Notes: generated from the letters alone by a model not told the origin. A stretch of DNA of 64,000 nt from Perognathus longimembris pacificus (GCF_023159225.1 NC_063172.1:61066828-61130827); one strand, 5' to 3'. Numbered from the stretch's first letter, positions 21,721 to 36,140 are shown. A program made the numbers and translations.

Positions 21721-21859
21721 GAATTCTGTCTTCCTTGCTCATATTTTATGTTTCCTCCTCTCCCAGTGCCAGGTTTCTTTCATCTCCCCTGCTTAGTTAG
21801 GCTTCAAACTAGGGAAGAATCACTTGCCTCTACCACATACTTTACTCCATAATCTCAGA

Positions 21860-21982
21860 CATAGGTAGGTAGGTAGGTGCATACATACATACATATTACA
21901 TACATACATATATACTACATACATAAGTACATAAATAGATACAGAGACAGAGGGATGGATGGATGGATGGATGGATAGATCT
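21860..21982. repeat. Compound tetranucleotide repeat (TAGG, ACAT, GGAT)
   Basis: (TAGG)n, then (CATA)n variants, then (GGAT)n within about 120 bases. Confidence 0.92.
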
Positions 21983-22439
21983 GACAGGTGCTTCTATTCA
22001 TTGTTGGTGATAGCTACATCTTACCAAGGGCAAGCTAAAATCATGTCCTGTCACTTTTTTTTGGCACTTGTAAAGATGGTTGCTCTCAAAACTCATGATT
22101 AAGAGTCATTTTCTTCATATGTATGGTAATGTATGTCTCCTTAGGCCATCCGAACCTGGGGTTGAAAGCAAATAGGTTGATAGGTTGATATAGACAGTAC
22201 TCTGTCTATATTCATGACAGGTTCCACAATCATAGGTGGATGGGATAGTACTAAATAGTGCTCTGGATAATACTGAATCCTGCACATAGTGTATTTCTTT
22301 CTTGCTAAGTAACTAATGGACAGGTAGCACATACAGTGTTGGACAGAGAGAAGATTCACACCCTCAAGCAGGACAGAATGGGATCATGCAAGATTTCATC
22401 AGGCTATTCAAACCAATGGGAAAGTTAAGACTTCTGAGT
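21983..22439. other. No recognised feature, one small hairpin
   Basis: Low-copy sequence. A perfect 10-base inverted repeat with a 4-base loop lies at 22188-22211. No gene motif. Confidence 0.45.
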
Positions 22440-22528
22440 TGGGCTGGAAGTGTGGCTCAAAGAGTAGAGCACTTGTCTAATGAGATCAAGGTTTTGAATT
22501 CAAGACTCAGAACTGAAAATAACTAAAT
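22440..22528 (+). mobile_element. ID-type SINE monomer
   Basis: GGGCTGGAAGTGTGGCTCAA, AGAGTAGAGCACTTGTCTAA and GGTTTTGAATTCAAGACTCA match the ID left monomer. A-rich end AATAAATGAAA. Confidence 0.65.
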
Positions 22529-22847
22529 AAATGAAACTTAGTTCTTCCTCATAACAATTGTCCTGATGTTTCAGTCCATCTGTGATCAGCCATAGTTTAA
22601 TTGCCTAACGAGCTAGCTAATTGACCTCCCCATCCATTTCGGATTGAACCACTTTCCACAAAAAATGCACTCCCCCTCTTCCCATTCCTAGGAGAATTTG
22701 ATTGCGCTTACCCTGTCTGCTATCCTTTTGTATCTCTATTGGTCTTCCGCTCCTGTTTTTCATAGAGAGCTTCAGTTGGCTTCCTGCCAAGCTGTTGAAG
22801 GTCCTACTCACTGCCATGAATGCTTAGGTCACCTCCTGACATTCGGA
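22529..22847. other. No recognised feature
   Basis: Low-copy sequence. The minus-strand frame at 22617-22817 has no motif. Confidence 0.45.
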
Positions 22848-23088
22848 TTGTAGCCTGTGATTGCTGCAACTCTAGCACTTAGGAGATTGATCCAGGTGGA
22901 TCATGAATTCGAATCCAACCCGGGCTACATGTAAGATGCTGTTTCACAAACAAAACAACAACAAAAACCCAGTGTAGCTCACGCTAGTAACCACAGTACT
23001 CAAAAGGTAGCATCCAGGGAATCATATGCTCACAGCCAGCCTGGGCTACACAGCAAGATCCTGTCTCAAAAAAAAAAAAAAACCCACA
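22848..23088 (+). mobile_element. Two adjacent B1-type SINE monomers
   Basis: First at about 22848-22965 (GCAACTCTAGCACTTAGGAG ... CCAACCCGGGCTACATGTAA). Second at about 22970-23085 (GCCAGCCTGGGCTACACAGC ... CCTGTCTC plus poly(A)). Both are close to the rodent B1 pattern and lack Geo. Confidence 0.68.
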
Positions 23089-23254
23089 TAAAAATGGTCA
23101 TATTTATTTTCAGGACTCAAGGTGGAAATTTTACTCCATACTTCTCAATTGAAGTATACCAAGCTGACCAGTAGGCATGCTGTTTACATTTAGACTTTGC
23201 AACAAGTTAAGAACCCTTGCAAACCAACAAACAAGTTGGCACCTCTCAGGAAGA

Positions 23255-23590
23255 GCATACCCCTAATATCACTGTAACTGATTTTGTTACTCTGGATATT
23301 GTATATACATGTATTGGAACTAGGGAAGGGAAGGTGAATATGAAAATGGAGAGACAAAGGATAAAAGACAAACCAGTGCAACAGCAATACTTACGAAACT
23401 ATATGCCAACTATAAACCAACTGTACAACTCATGGGGGGAGGGAAGTGGGGAGGGGGAAAAGGGGGGTGGGGGGAATGAGGGAGGAGGTAACAAGTTGGA
23501 TAAAAAATGTACTCACTGCCTTACGTATGAAACTGTAAACCCTCTGTACATCACTTTGACAATAAAGAAATAAATAATTTTTTTAAAAAA
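23255..23590 (+). mobile_element. L1 3'UTR fragment
   Basis: TTACTCTGGATATTGTATAT, TGGAGAGACAAAGGATAAAA, AACAGCAATACTTACGAAAC, a G-rich tract at about 23437-23475, then TTACGTATGAAACTGTAAAC, CTCTGTACATCACTTTGACA and an AATAAAGAAATAAA tail. 5'-truncated L1 insertion. The 118-codon frame over it is non-coding. Confidence 0.85.
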
Positions 23591-24232
23591 AGAAAGAGCA
23601 TTCCAGCAATGCAAATAGAAAAATTCCACACTCGAAAACAGTAACAAAAACTTCAACTGCACTAGAAGGTAATAGTCAGGTACCAAGGCTTGACTGTGAG
23701 CTTACGTAAACAAAAGAACAGATTTGTTCCCTGGGTATGAAATGCTACTTACTCACTTATTGATAGCAGTTTCTCCAGACACTTGCAATGTTTCTTTGGT
23801 GAAGAACTCAGAGCCTTGTGAATCTGCAATGCCACCGCCCCTCCCCCATTTTATCATATTAACAGCCGGAAGTTAGAGACTTGATGAGGCCCTCTGGAGG
23901 TAAGGAAGGGACTGATAACTTTTTGTCTATTAATCAGCTAAACTGTTTGGGGACAGTCAGCTTTCTGTTATCTAGCCCCATTTCACCGTCCCTCCCTCTC
24001 TACCAGTACAAAGCAAGAGGAATGTCTGTTTGTTCTCAAGACTTCCTGAGCACAATGTCCAAGGACATTTCAAAATGGAAAGATGGGAGCTCACGCTCTA
24101 ACTGGGCTTTCCATCAACGTCATCCTGGCATCAGTTCCGGAGCCAAGTTTCTGTTCACATGCCCCGCCCCCACACACACAGCCCTAAGTTATCTCAATGT
24201 TATTTATTATAAGACTATTAAAGCCAGAAATT
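23591..24232. other. No recognised feature
   Basis: Low-copy sequence. The 132-codon frame at 23881-24279 has no recognisable domain and runs into a SINE. Confidence 0.42.
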
Positions 24233-24335
24233 TGGGCCAGGAATATGGCTTAGTGGCTGAGGGCTTGCCCAGCATGTAAGAGGCCCTGAGTTCAGTTCCT
24301 CAGTACCACATAAACAAAACATGAAAATAACAAAA
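24233..24335 (+). mobile_element. ID (left monomer of IDL) SINE
   Basis: GGGCCAGGAATATGGCTTAG ... GTTCAGTTCCTCAGTACCAC plus an A-rich tail; no Geo half follows. A monomeric IDL copy. Confidence 0.75.
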
Positions 24336-24579
24336 TAAAACAAGAAATTCAATGAAATCTTGTCTCCATAAGAGATGATTTTTGACACCATTTCTGGGTA
24401 ATGGCTTAGGAAGTGAAACACATATAATTTAGTCCAGTCAATGAAGATATAATCTTACTCTCACTAATAAAGACTGCGTGGAGAGAAAAAACTTCAGGCT
24501 TCTCTAGACACCAAATGAGGGAAGATATTTTCAAAACAACTGAAAAATGCAGCCACCAAAAAGGTTCCCAAAACCAGTG

Positions 24580-24715
24580 CAGATGGAAGTGGCGCTGTAG
24601 CTCAAGCAGTAGAGGGCTAGCCTAGAGCACAAAGAGGCTCAAGGACAGTGCAAAGGCTGTGAGTTCAAGTCCCACAACCAACAACCACCACCACCACCAC
24701 AACAACAACAAAAAC
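24580..24715 (+). mobile_element. Geo monomer SINE fragment
   Basis: GGAAGTGGCGCTGTAGCTCA ... GCACAAAGAGGCTCAAGGAC ... GAGTTCAAGTCCCACAACC, ending in a short (CAA)n/(CCA)n tail. No left monomer is present. Confidence 0.72.
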
Positions 24716-25475
24716 CAGTAGAGAAACATTAACAGAACAGAATGCCTGTTCCTTTGAGAAAGTGAACTATAGCACTGTAAACACCCAATTGAGGGTTTAA
24801 TCTTACTAATCTAAAAAGTATGTTGCAAGAGTAAATAATCCTCTACACTGAAATGTGCATGAACTCTAGAAATGCAATTGGCACTTGGTTAGCCTTACAG
24901 TTGTTTTAGGTTAAGACATTTGAGAATTGCAACTTAAAATTCACAGGTTGCAGTTAAGAATCCATGACAATAGGGAGAGGTCAAGCTCCTTCACCACCGG
25001 AGCTCAGACTGAAGAGTGAGACCCCAGTTTAACTTTCCCCTCCAACACAACCCAGGTGGAAAAAAGAAAAGTTGGAGATGGAGAAAATGTTTCTGCATCT
25101 AGATAGAATACTGCCTTTGAGTGAGAATTAAGGGAATTTGATTTGGATGTGACCCCATCAAATCCCAAACCTCATTTTGCTGATAGAGATCGGAGAGAAA
25201 AACACAAAAAGGTTGAATCTACACTTGTGTGCCAGTAAAAAAAAAAAATTCCATCACAGGTTTTACAGAGAGAACAACTGACATTTGGGATGGACAGAGG
25301 ATGTGGCTGAAATGCCAAACAGACATCTGCCAGATTATGCTTGCTTCTATCGGGCATGTAAGCAACAAAAGAGCTGAATAAAAACTCACTGTTGTTAAAA
25401 AAAAAAATCTCTGTTGCAATCATCAACATACATCTACCCAAGCCATCCTCATTGGTAAAGGAGAACTTCAACCAA

Positions 25476-25476
<1 letters not shown>
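24716..25476. other. No recognised feature
   Basis: Low-copy sequence. Minus-strand frames at 25172-25525 are partly microsatellite. Confidence 0.45.

Positions 25477-25529
<53 letters not shown>
25477..25529. repeat. (CA)n dinucleotide microsatellite
   Basis: About 26 uninterrupted CA units. Confidence 0.98.
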
Positions 25530-25531
<2 letters not shown>

Positions 25532-25749
25532 TTACACAGGCAGTCAAGACAGCAGAAATCCATTATTTCCATGAGGAATTTTGTCTAAATTATTGTGCAA
25601 GTCAGTCTTAAAACTAGGGTAAGACAGAGATGGAGAACATCATGAACTTCATGAGTCATTTTGTAAGCTAAATAATACTTCATTTCATGGATTCTTAGGC
25701 TTTAAAAACATTTCAAGAATGTTTAAAAAAAAAAACAAAAAAACTTTCC

Positions 25750-25955
25750 GGGGCTGGAAATGTGGCTCAATAGTAGAGTGCTTGCCTAGCATGCATGAAG
25801 CCCTGGGTTCGATTACTCAGCACCACATACACAGAAAAAGCCAGAAGTGGCGCTGTGGCTCAAGTGGTAAAGGGCCAGCCTTGAGCAAAAAGAAGAAAGA
25901 AGCCAGGGACAGTGCTCAGGCCCTGAGTCCCAAGCCCTAGGACTGGCGAAATAAA
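25750..25955 (+). mobile_element. IDL-Geo SINE (full dimer)
   Basis: Near-consensus sense dimer: GGGGCTGGAAATGTGGCTCA start, CAGCACCACATACACAGAAA junction, Geo end CCTAGGACTGGCG. The flanking duplication is not clear by eye. Confidence 0.9.
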
Positions 25956-26059
25956 AAACACGTTCCATTTGCAGTACTAGGTTACTCAAGAAATACAGCA
26001 TGTTCATTTTGGTCTTGTTTTAATGGATAGGTCCTAGAAGTTCATTTTGGTTTGGTGTT

Positions 26060-26128
26060 GGTTTTGCAGTACTAGTGACTGAGCCCAGGCCTCAAGCATG
26101 CTGAGCACTTTTGTACTCCTGAGCTTCC
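26060..26128 (-). mobile_element. ID-type SINE remnant
   Basis: Antisense: GCAGTACTAGTGACTGAGCC, CAGGCCTCAAGCATGCTGAG, CACTTTTGTACTCCTGAGCT. Short and diverged. Confidence 0.5.
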
Positions 26129-27409
26129 TCCACTCCAGCCCTGCGTGGCTTTTGTTCATTGTCCTTTTGGGTCATGATATTAATATCATACTCAAATACA
26201 TGCCTTTACAGGAGAAACCTCAGTCTTCCACAATTATCATCATTCCTAAGAATGGGCTAAAAGGAAGCAATACTTGCCAAGGAAACCTCTTGCGCGGCTG
26301 TTAGGTCCTGGGATCCCTGGTCAAGCCCCCGACCTCCATCCAAGAAAGCTAATCTGGAGATGGGCACGGATCGGGTTGGGTGGCAATGACAAGCCAAAGT
26401 TGCTCGCCCTGTTTCTTACAACAAAGGGTCGGAGAACACATGTGGTTCAATAGGGAAATGTCCTAGAAAGGCCACACCAAAATAGTCTTAGCATAATTTC
26501 CAGAAATAAAGCAGGCCATTGAGAACAAAATGCGGAATCTGGGATTTGCTAGGGGAAGGATATAAATTGATGCTGGGGTCCTTTCCGCAGTTCTGTTAAC
26601 AAAGACGCTTGTCATTGAAGATCCAGGGATGGAGGTACACAGGGCACCCCAAAGGCTAGGGAACTTCCAGCAGCCTTTTGCTCAGGCAGAGGGGAGGGGA
26701 GTTAGGGTGCCTGACTCCCAGTGAGAGGTTTACTGCGCACAGTGAAACTGGAATCCGCTTAAACAAGAAGCACTGCCACTCTAAATACTTAGGCCTTCTT
26801 CTAACATGGGTCTTTTCCGGTTGGTTTTTTAATTGTTTGCTCCTATCTACTTCCCCAGAAAGGATGCTCCTAAACAATCGAGAAGACAATGGAGAGGAGA
26901 CGTGGAAACTGCCCAAGAGCTCTGACCAGAGGAGGCCTGCTGTCTCTTTCCGGGGGCCCCCACAACCTGGACAGGATGCCCTCCTCAACATTTAGAAATA
27001 GAAAGTCCCTCTGGTGTGCTGGGCACCTACTGCATTGGGATTTCCCAGTGTCCCTCGGCCCCTGGCCTCTAGCACGGTTATCCCAATAAGAAAGCTGAAC
27101 CCTAGAGCCCACGAACACTCCGTCAAACCAGTCTCATGATGTAATCTAGATCTTTTTAATTGGTCCCCCAAACTAGTGTACTGTTTTTCACCCAACTTCA
27201 GTCTTCTGTAAGTCATGCTGGTGTGTGCAACATTAATCGATCTGTGTGAGCATTTCCATTGTGCCTCCAACAATAACTTTGTTAATTCTTCACCGTCCAC
27301 CTTCACGCTCCATTCTTGTCTTATTCCCTCTACTCCATTGAAATCAGCCCTATTTGGGCTCCTAATGACCTCCTTGCAAACCTAATGATCTGTTCTTAGT
27401 TCGGGGGTT
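26129..27409. other. Long stretch with no recognised feature
   Basis: About 1.3 kb. Overlapping frames of 60-111 codons at 26656-27306 on both strands lack motifs and shadow each other. The end near 27310-27400 may be a very old LINE remnant. Confidence 0.42.
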
Positions 27410-27593
27410 GGGGTTTTTTTGTTTGTCAGTCATGGGGCTGTCCCTGCTCAAGGCTAGCACTCTACCACTTTAAGCCACACTCCACTTCCAGTTTTCTGGA
27501 GATTAATTGGAGATAAGGGTCTCATGGACTTTCTTACCTGGGCTGGCTTTGGACCCCAATTCTCAAATCTCAGCCTTCTGAGTAGCTAGGATT
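27410..27593 (-). mobile_element. B1-Geo type SINE, internally deleted
   Basis: Antisense: the T-run and CAGTCATGGGGCTGTCCCTG show a deletion in the Geo half. Then TTAATTGGAGATAAGGGTCT and CAGCCTTCTGAGTAGCTAGG mark the B1 half. Confidence 0.8.
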
Positions 27594-27614
27594 CCACATG
27601 TTCTTAAAAAAAAA

Positions 27615-31044
<3,430 letters not shown>

Positions 31045-31490
31045 TAGCATCCACATATGACAGAACACAGATTCCTTTTGTGCTTCTGATCCTGGCTTAC
31101 ATCACTAAATGAAATGAATTCCAGTTCCATCCATTTCCCTACAAATGACATAATTTTATTCTTCCTGATGGCTGAGTAATTTTCCATTTTATTTATTCAC
31201 ATGTTTCCTTGATCATAGAGCATCTGGGCTGTTATGATAGCTTGGCTATTATGAATAGGGCTGCAAAGAACATGTGTGTAAGAACCTCTATGGTACCTGG
31301 GCTTACATTCCTTTGGATAAATGCCCAAGAATGGTATCATTAGGTCATACCGGAGTTCATTCTTTAGTTGTTGCCTTTGTATTTGTTGTTATTCTTGTTG
31401 CTTTCTTTAGGGACTTCCATACTGATTTCCATTTGTTTACATTCCCACTAGCAGTGTATACAAGTTCTTTTTCCCTTTCTCTGTGCTTCT
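31045..31490 (-). mobile_element. Old L1 ORF2 fragment, antisense (copy 1 of 2)
   Basis: Complement of the L1 ORF2 end: CCAGTTCCATCCATTTCCCT, CTGATGGCTGAGTAATTTTC, GGATAAATGCCCAAGAATGG, TTTACATTCCCACTAGCAGT. All frames are broken. It is more diverged than the 3' ends elsewhere. Confidence 0.75.
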
Positions 31491-31514
31491 TTGACATCAA
31501 TCTCACTTCCATAA

Positions 31515-32010
31515 ATAAGTGAAAACATATGGTATTTATCTTTCTGGACTTAATTTCACTTCACATAACAGCCCCCAAATCATCTATGTTGACAGTTATG
31601 ACAGAACTTCATTCTTTTTCATTGTTGAATAATATATCCTTGTGTATATATTCCACATTTTCTTTCTCCATTCATCTGTGGATTGACATATGGGGTGATT
31701 CTGTACCTTGGCTGAGTAGCACTGCATTAAACATGGTGTGCATATGTCTCCAGCTTGCTGAGTTAAATTCTGCTGGACATACGCTTACTGGTGGCATTAC
31801 TGGGTTATATGTCAGTGTTATGTGTCTAGTATTTTTAGCATTTCCATACTATGTTCTGCAATGGCTACAGCAATTGACATTCTCATCCACAGCCTATGAA
31901 AGTTCCCCTTTCTCTGAGTTCTCACAAGCCTCTGTTATCTTTATTTGATAAAGGCCATTCTAACCACTATCACATTGTGGTTATGATTTGCATTTTCCAG
32001 AGTAGTAAGG
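31515..32010 (-). mobile_element. Old L1 ORF2 fragment, antisense (copy 2 of 2)
   Basis: Covers the same ORF2 region again: GTGAAAACATATGGTATTTA, TCCATTCATCTGTGGATTGA, AATTGACATTCTCATCCACA, CCATTCTAACCACTATCACA. The 139-codon + frame over it is antisense LINE sequence. Confidence 0.75.
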
Positions 32011-32361
32011 TGAAGTGTTTTTTTCAAATTCATTTTTTTCTCTTTTCTAAATGTGGCTACTCAAAGTTTTAATTACAGATAGGACTTCACATGATATTCT
32101 ATTAAACAGACTCTGAAGCAGATTGAATTCAAACTCACAGACAAGCTGTGTGATCTTGAGCCAGTTTCTTAACTTTCCCAAACACTGCTATGTGGCAGGC
32201 TCTTTTAATCTGTGAGGTTACCTCAAAAACTACCATAGACATTCTTGTGGAAAAGACTGACAGTAAGCAAAAATAATACAAGGTGAGCATAATAATAATA
32301 AATAATACAGGGTGAGCATAATAAATAATACCAGGTGAGAAGGTTCAGAAAAGATAAAAGT
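32011..32361. other. No recognised feature
   Basis: Low-copy sequence with a short internal near-repeat, ACAAGGTGAGCATAATAATA and ACAGGGTGAGCATAATAAAT (about 32278-32340). Confidence 0.45.
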
Positions 32362-32458
32362 GATTGGAGGCACAGCTGAAGTAGTAGATCAGCAGCCATG
32401 AACAAGAGAGCTAAATGTGAACACAAGGCAGTAAGTTGAAGCCCAGTACCATCAACAA
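32362..32458 (+). mobile_element. Diverged ID/Geo SINE monomer
   Basis: GGAGGCACAGCTGAAGTAGT, GCCATGAACAAGAGAGCTAA, AGGCAGTAAGTTGAAGCCCA. Its tail opens the adjoining GAAA repeat. Confidence 0.5.
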
Positions 32459-32471
32459 AGAGAAAGAAGGA

Positions 32472-32554
<83 letters not shown>

Positions 32555-32609
32555 GAAGGAAGGAAGGAAGGAAGGAAGGAAGGAAGGAAGGAAGGAAGAA
32601 AGGAAGAAA

Positions 32610-32643
<34 letters not shown>

Positions 32644-32716
32644 GAGGAAGGGAGGGAGAGTGGGAGGGAGGAAGGAAGGAAGGAAGGAAGGAAGGAAGGA
32701 AGGAAGGAAGGAAGGA
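32459..32716 (+). repeat. (GAAA)n - (GGAA)n microsatellite
   Basis: About 258 bases of pure purine on the + strand: GAAA units, then GGAA, GAAA again, a short GGGA part and GGAA. Long frames in this area are artefacts. Confidence 0.97.
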
Positions 32717-32763
32717 ATTGTACAGGAAAAGGTAAAGAAAGTAAAGCAAAGCAAAAGTCAGGG

Positions 32764-33010
32764 TCAGAGCCAGGCACCAGTCACTCACACCTGTACTCCT
32801 AGCTTCTTAGGAGGCTAAAATCAAGGGTCCAGGTTTGAAGCCAGCCCCAGACAGGAATGTCTCTAAGATTCTAATCTACAATTAATCACCAAAAAAAAAA
32901 AAAAAATCTAGAAACTGAGCTGTGAATCAGTTGATAGAGCACTTGCCTTGAGTGAAAAGGCTAAGAGTACCCAGGCTCCGAGTTCAAGTCACAAAACCAG
33001 AAAAAATTAA
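32764..33010 (+). mobile_element. B1-Geo type SINE
   Basis: CACACCTGTACTCCTAGCTT, then a poly(A) run within the linker at about 32890-32906, then CTGAGCTGTGAATCAGTTGA and GAGTTCAAGTCACAAAACCA. Confidence 0.78.
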
Positions 33011-33282
33011 ATTAAATTAAATGGTGTAGCCCAGGACAGCATATCTAGAAAGTCAGCATGTTGGCAAATCATGGGTGTCCCCCCAACACACACTGTGGTA
33101 AGGGCAAATACTGCAGAAGAGGGCATTCATGTGTCCACTCTGTCGGCCGGGGGAGAAAGGCAGCAAAGCTAGGTGGAAATGGCTTGGAAAGCAATCAGCG
33201 GTTATCTGTACATTACACACTTCAAAGTACTTCTTGAGGCCAAATAGGAAGACACTGCTGAACAGCTTTATCAAAAGCAAAT

Positions 33283-33366
33283 GCTAGGGATAAGGCTGTG
33301 GTCAGTGAGAGAATGCTTGCACATGTGTAAAGCCCTGGATTTGATCTCAGCACGAGTCATAGTAAC
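33283..33366 (+). mobile_element. ID-type SINE monomer
   Basis: GCTAGGGATAAGGCTGTGGT, GAGAGAATGCTTGCACATGT, AAAGCCCTGGATTTGATCTC. Diverged, A-rich end. Confidence 0.6.
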
Positions 33367-33579
33367 AAAAGTAATAGCAATAATAATACCAATAATGGGA
33401 AAAGAGGAGGAAGAGAAAAAGAAAAGTGAAGAAGTTACCTTAGGAATTTCCCTTTTTCAATTTTTTTATTTGAGTCCTAAGATTCCATGAAAGTGATTTA
33501 GGAGCAAACTTGGTAATAATGAGAACGGGAAAGAATGGTGCCCAGTCTACAAGATTCTTTTGTTCCAAGGAATTGTTTT
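33367..33579. other. A-rich tail and low-copy sequence
   Basis: A-rich tail of the preceding ID element, then low-copy sequence. No gene seen. Confidence 0.4.
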
Positions 33580-33805
33580 CTTGTTATTGTTGTTGCGCTA
33601 GTTCCAGGGTGTGAACTTGGGGTCTGGGCTCTGTCTCTGAGCTATTTTGCTCAAAGCCAGTGCTCTACCACTTGAGCCATGGCTCTATTTCTGGCTTTTT
33701 AGTGCTTCATTGGAGATAAGAATCTCACAGATTTTCCTGCCTGGGCTTCCTACTGTAATCCTCAGATATCTGCCCCCTGAGTAGCTAAGGTTACAAGTGT
33801 TGTTT
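33580..33805 (-). mobile_element. B1-Geo type SINE
   Basis: Antisense: GCTCTGTCTCTGAGCTATTT, CTCTACCACTTGAGCCATGG, TCATTGGAGATAAGAATCTC, ATATCTGCCCCCTGAGTAGC. Confidence 0.78.
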
Positions 33806-33908
33806 CCTCTAAGTTATATGCTTTGGTCTTTGCTTTCATGTTAAAGGTTTTTCTCAGATTCCACATTACCCTTGATGAACTGTCTGTATTTAAGAACCAA
33901 TAAGGAGG

Positions 33909-34105
33909 GCTGGGAATGAGGCATAGTGGTAGAGCGCTTGCCTAGCATGCATGAAGCCTTGGTTTGATTCCTCAGCACCACATAAACAGAAAATGCCACA
34001 GATGACACTGTGGCTCAAGTGGTAGAGTGCTAACCTTGAGCAAAGGAAGCCAGGGACAGTGCTCAGGCCCTGAGTTCAAGCCCCAGGACTGGGGAAAAAA
34101 AAAAA
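33909..34105 (+). mobile_element. IDL-Geo SINE (full dimer)
   Basis: Near-consensus sense dimer (GGGCTGGGAATGAGGCATAG ... CAGCACCACATAAACAGAAA ... GTTCAAGCCCCAGGACTGG plus poly(A)). Confidence 0.9.
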
Positions 34106-34644
34106 ACAGAAAGAAAAGAATCAATCAGGAGAAAACTGCTTGGGAAGACTTTGTTGACTAAAAGTTCAGCTCGAGGTGAAGTCATAGATAACTGACTTAC
34201 CTAGAAGACCACCAAGTGCCAAAATCACCCTGGAGATGAAATACACTTTCCCATTGCCCTGATTCCACATAATTTTTGAGTTTATTTATAATAACACGTG
34301 ATTGTTGTCTGTTTGTTTGGAAGAAAATTCCTGATCAATGAATGCTTTCTCTGAAAGTGATACGAGGGGTATTCTTCGCACAGAGATTTTTCAATGTGAC
34401 CTTTCAAACCAAGAGAGTCTTCACCCAAACAGTCATTCTTGCCCTTCATCCAAATTGTTGTGCCTGAGTAGAAAATTCCTCCACAGAGCTCGGCATTTCC
34501 TAGGATATAGTTCCTCTTTCTCCTCCCTCATCCAGTTTCTACCTTCCATAGATTTGTTTTTACTGATTAACTCTTTTGCTTTCATTTTATGATTAGTATA
34601 TCTTTTGGATTTTTGTAATAAATTTAATAGGAGATTTTTCTTTG
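34106..34644. other. No recognised feature
   Basis: Low-copy sequence. The 84-codon frame at 34338-34592 has no recognisable motif. Confidence 0.42.
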
Positions 34645-34890
34645 TTTATTGTGCCAGTTGTGGGACTTGAACTCGGGACCTGGGTGCTGTCCCTGAGCCT
34701 TTTTGCTCAAGGTTAGCACTCTACCACCTGAACTCCACTTCTGGCTTTTTATTTGGGGGGGTGGGACCTTATTGGAGATAAGGGTCCCACGGACTTTCCC
34801 ACCTGGGCTGGCTTCAAACAGTGATCCTTAAGTCTCAGCCTTCTGAGTAGCTAAGATTACAGGTATGAGCTGTTGGCACCTGGTTTAATA
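34645..34890 (-). mobile_element. B1-Geo type SINE
   Basis: Antisense: GTGGGACTTGAACTCGGGAC, GCTCAAGGTTAGCACTCTAC, GATAAGGGTCCCACGGACTT, CAGCCTTCTGAGTAGCTAAG. Confidence 0.82.
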
Positions 34891-35483
34891 CAATTTTTTA
34901 AAGCAATAAAAAATAAATGAGTACAATCAGTCAACCACATTGAAGCAGATTCCCAGAGTTCTCTGTAGGACAATATCCTATTTGTAATGCACCTCAGATA
35001 GTAAATCTTATTTCATTAACTCCACCCCAAAAAGTAGAATTTTGGAGCATGTCAAGTCATTTTGGAAAAATGAAAAATCAAAGAAAGAAAACTTTCTAAA
35101 TAAATGTGAAGAAAAGTGAAATTCTACAGAGACACTGATAGGTGTCCAATGTAGAACACCAGAAAACCCAGAAGAATAAGTATAGAAATCCTGTCGGGAG
35201 ACCAGCTTATTTTTGTCTTCATTTCATTGATGTACTTATGCTCTGAATAACCATATGTTGATTCCTCTGTATGCCTTAGGTATTGCTATAAATTAATGTG
35301 CATACACTTGTGCTTAAGAGATCACTTTGGTAGCATATGATAGCTGTAATGATGGTCCTTGCTTCAGCAAGAAAATCTTAAATAATTTGCTGCTGTAGTG
35401 TGGCCACTACATTCACCTCAGGTGTACACAACCCCACGCATGATTTCCACCAGGAAGATTTTCCAGCCAATAGTAAAAGAAAA
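34891..35483. other. No recognised feature
   Basis: AT-rich low-copy sequence. No gene or repeat was recognised. Confidence 0.45.
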
Positions 35484-35608
35484 CCAGAAATGGTGCTGTG
35501 GCTCAAGTGGTAGAGTGCTCACCTTGCGCACAAAGAGGCTCAGTGACAGCACCCAGGTCCTGAGTTCAGGCCCCAGGAATAGCCAAAAAGAGAAAAGAAA
35601 AGAAAAAT
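35484..35608 (+). mobile_element. Geo monomer SINE
   Basis: AACCAGAAATGGTGCTGTGG, CTCAAGTGGTAGAGTGCTCA, GAGTTCAGGCCCCAGGAATA, then an A-rich GAAAAGAAAAG tail. No left monomer is present. Confidence 0.75.
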
Positions 35609-35621
35609 ACTGTCCCTGGTT

Positions 35622-35870
35622 TTGCCAGGTGCTGGTGGCGCACACCTGTAATCCTAGCTACTTAGAAGGCTGAGATCTGAAGATAGAGGTTCGAAGCTAG
35701 CCCTAGCAAGAAAGTTCATGAAACTCTTTTCTCTAACCACCAAAAAATCAGAAATTATGCTGTGGCTCAAAGTGGTAGAGTGCTAGCCTTGAGCAAAAAA
35801 AAAAAAAAAAAAAAGCTCAGGGACAAACCCCAGGCCCTGAGTTCAAGCCTCACGACCAACAAAAAAAAAA
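35622..35870 (+). mobile_element. B1-Geo type SINE
   Basis: GGCGCACACCTGTAATCCTA, GAAGGCTGAGATCTGAAGAT, CTGTGGCTCAAAGTGGTAGA, with a 20-base A run inside the Geo half at about 35797-35814 and a second A-tail at 35860-35871. Confidence 0.82.
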
Positions 35871-35998
35871 AAGGAAAGAAAGGGAGGGAAGGAGTTGGGA
35901 GGAAGGGTAGGAGTAGGGAGGGAGGGAGAGAGAGAGAGAGGGAGAGAGAGAGGGAGGGAGGGAGGGAAGGAGAAAGAGACAGAAGGGAAGGAAGAAAA
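35871..35998 (+). repeat. (GGGA)/(GA) purine microsatellite
   Basis: GGGA, AGAG and GGAA units directly downstream of the poly(A) of the B1-Geo SINE. Confidence 0.9.
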
Positions 35999-36140
35999 AC
36001 AGGAAGACTGAGGTTCGAGATGTGCTCCCAGGCAGGAAGTGAGACCTTCTCTGGAAAATAACCAATACAGAAAGGACTGAAGGCAAGGATCCGCAGTAGA
36101 GCGCCTGCCTAACAAATGCAAAGCCCACAACACTGCCACG
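35999..36140 (+). mobile_element. B1 - ID SINE remnant
   Basis: GAGGTTCGAGATGTGCTCCC (B1 half end) and CCGCAGTAGAGCGCCTGCCT ... AATGCAAAGCCCACAACACT (ID half). The start of the element was probably lost into the purine tract. Confidence 0.55.

Noticed and set aside
21860..21982. Regularly spaced repeats considered as a CRISPR-like array
   Set aside because: Contiguous tetranucleotide units without spacers, in a mammalian genome.
32223..32788. Frames of 99-184 codons on both strands
   Set aside because: Translation of (GAAA)n/(GGAA)n; no conserved protein features.
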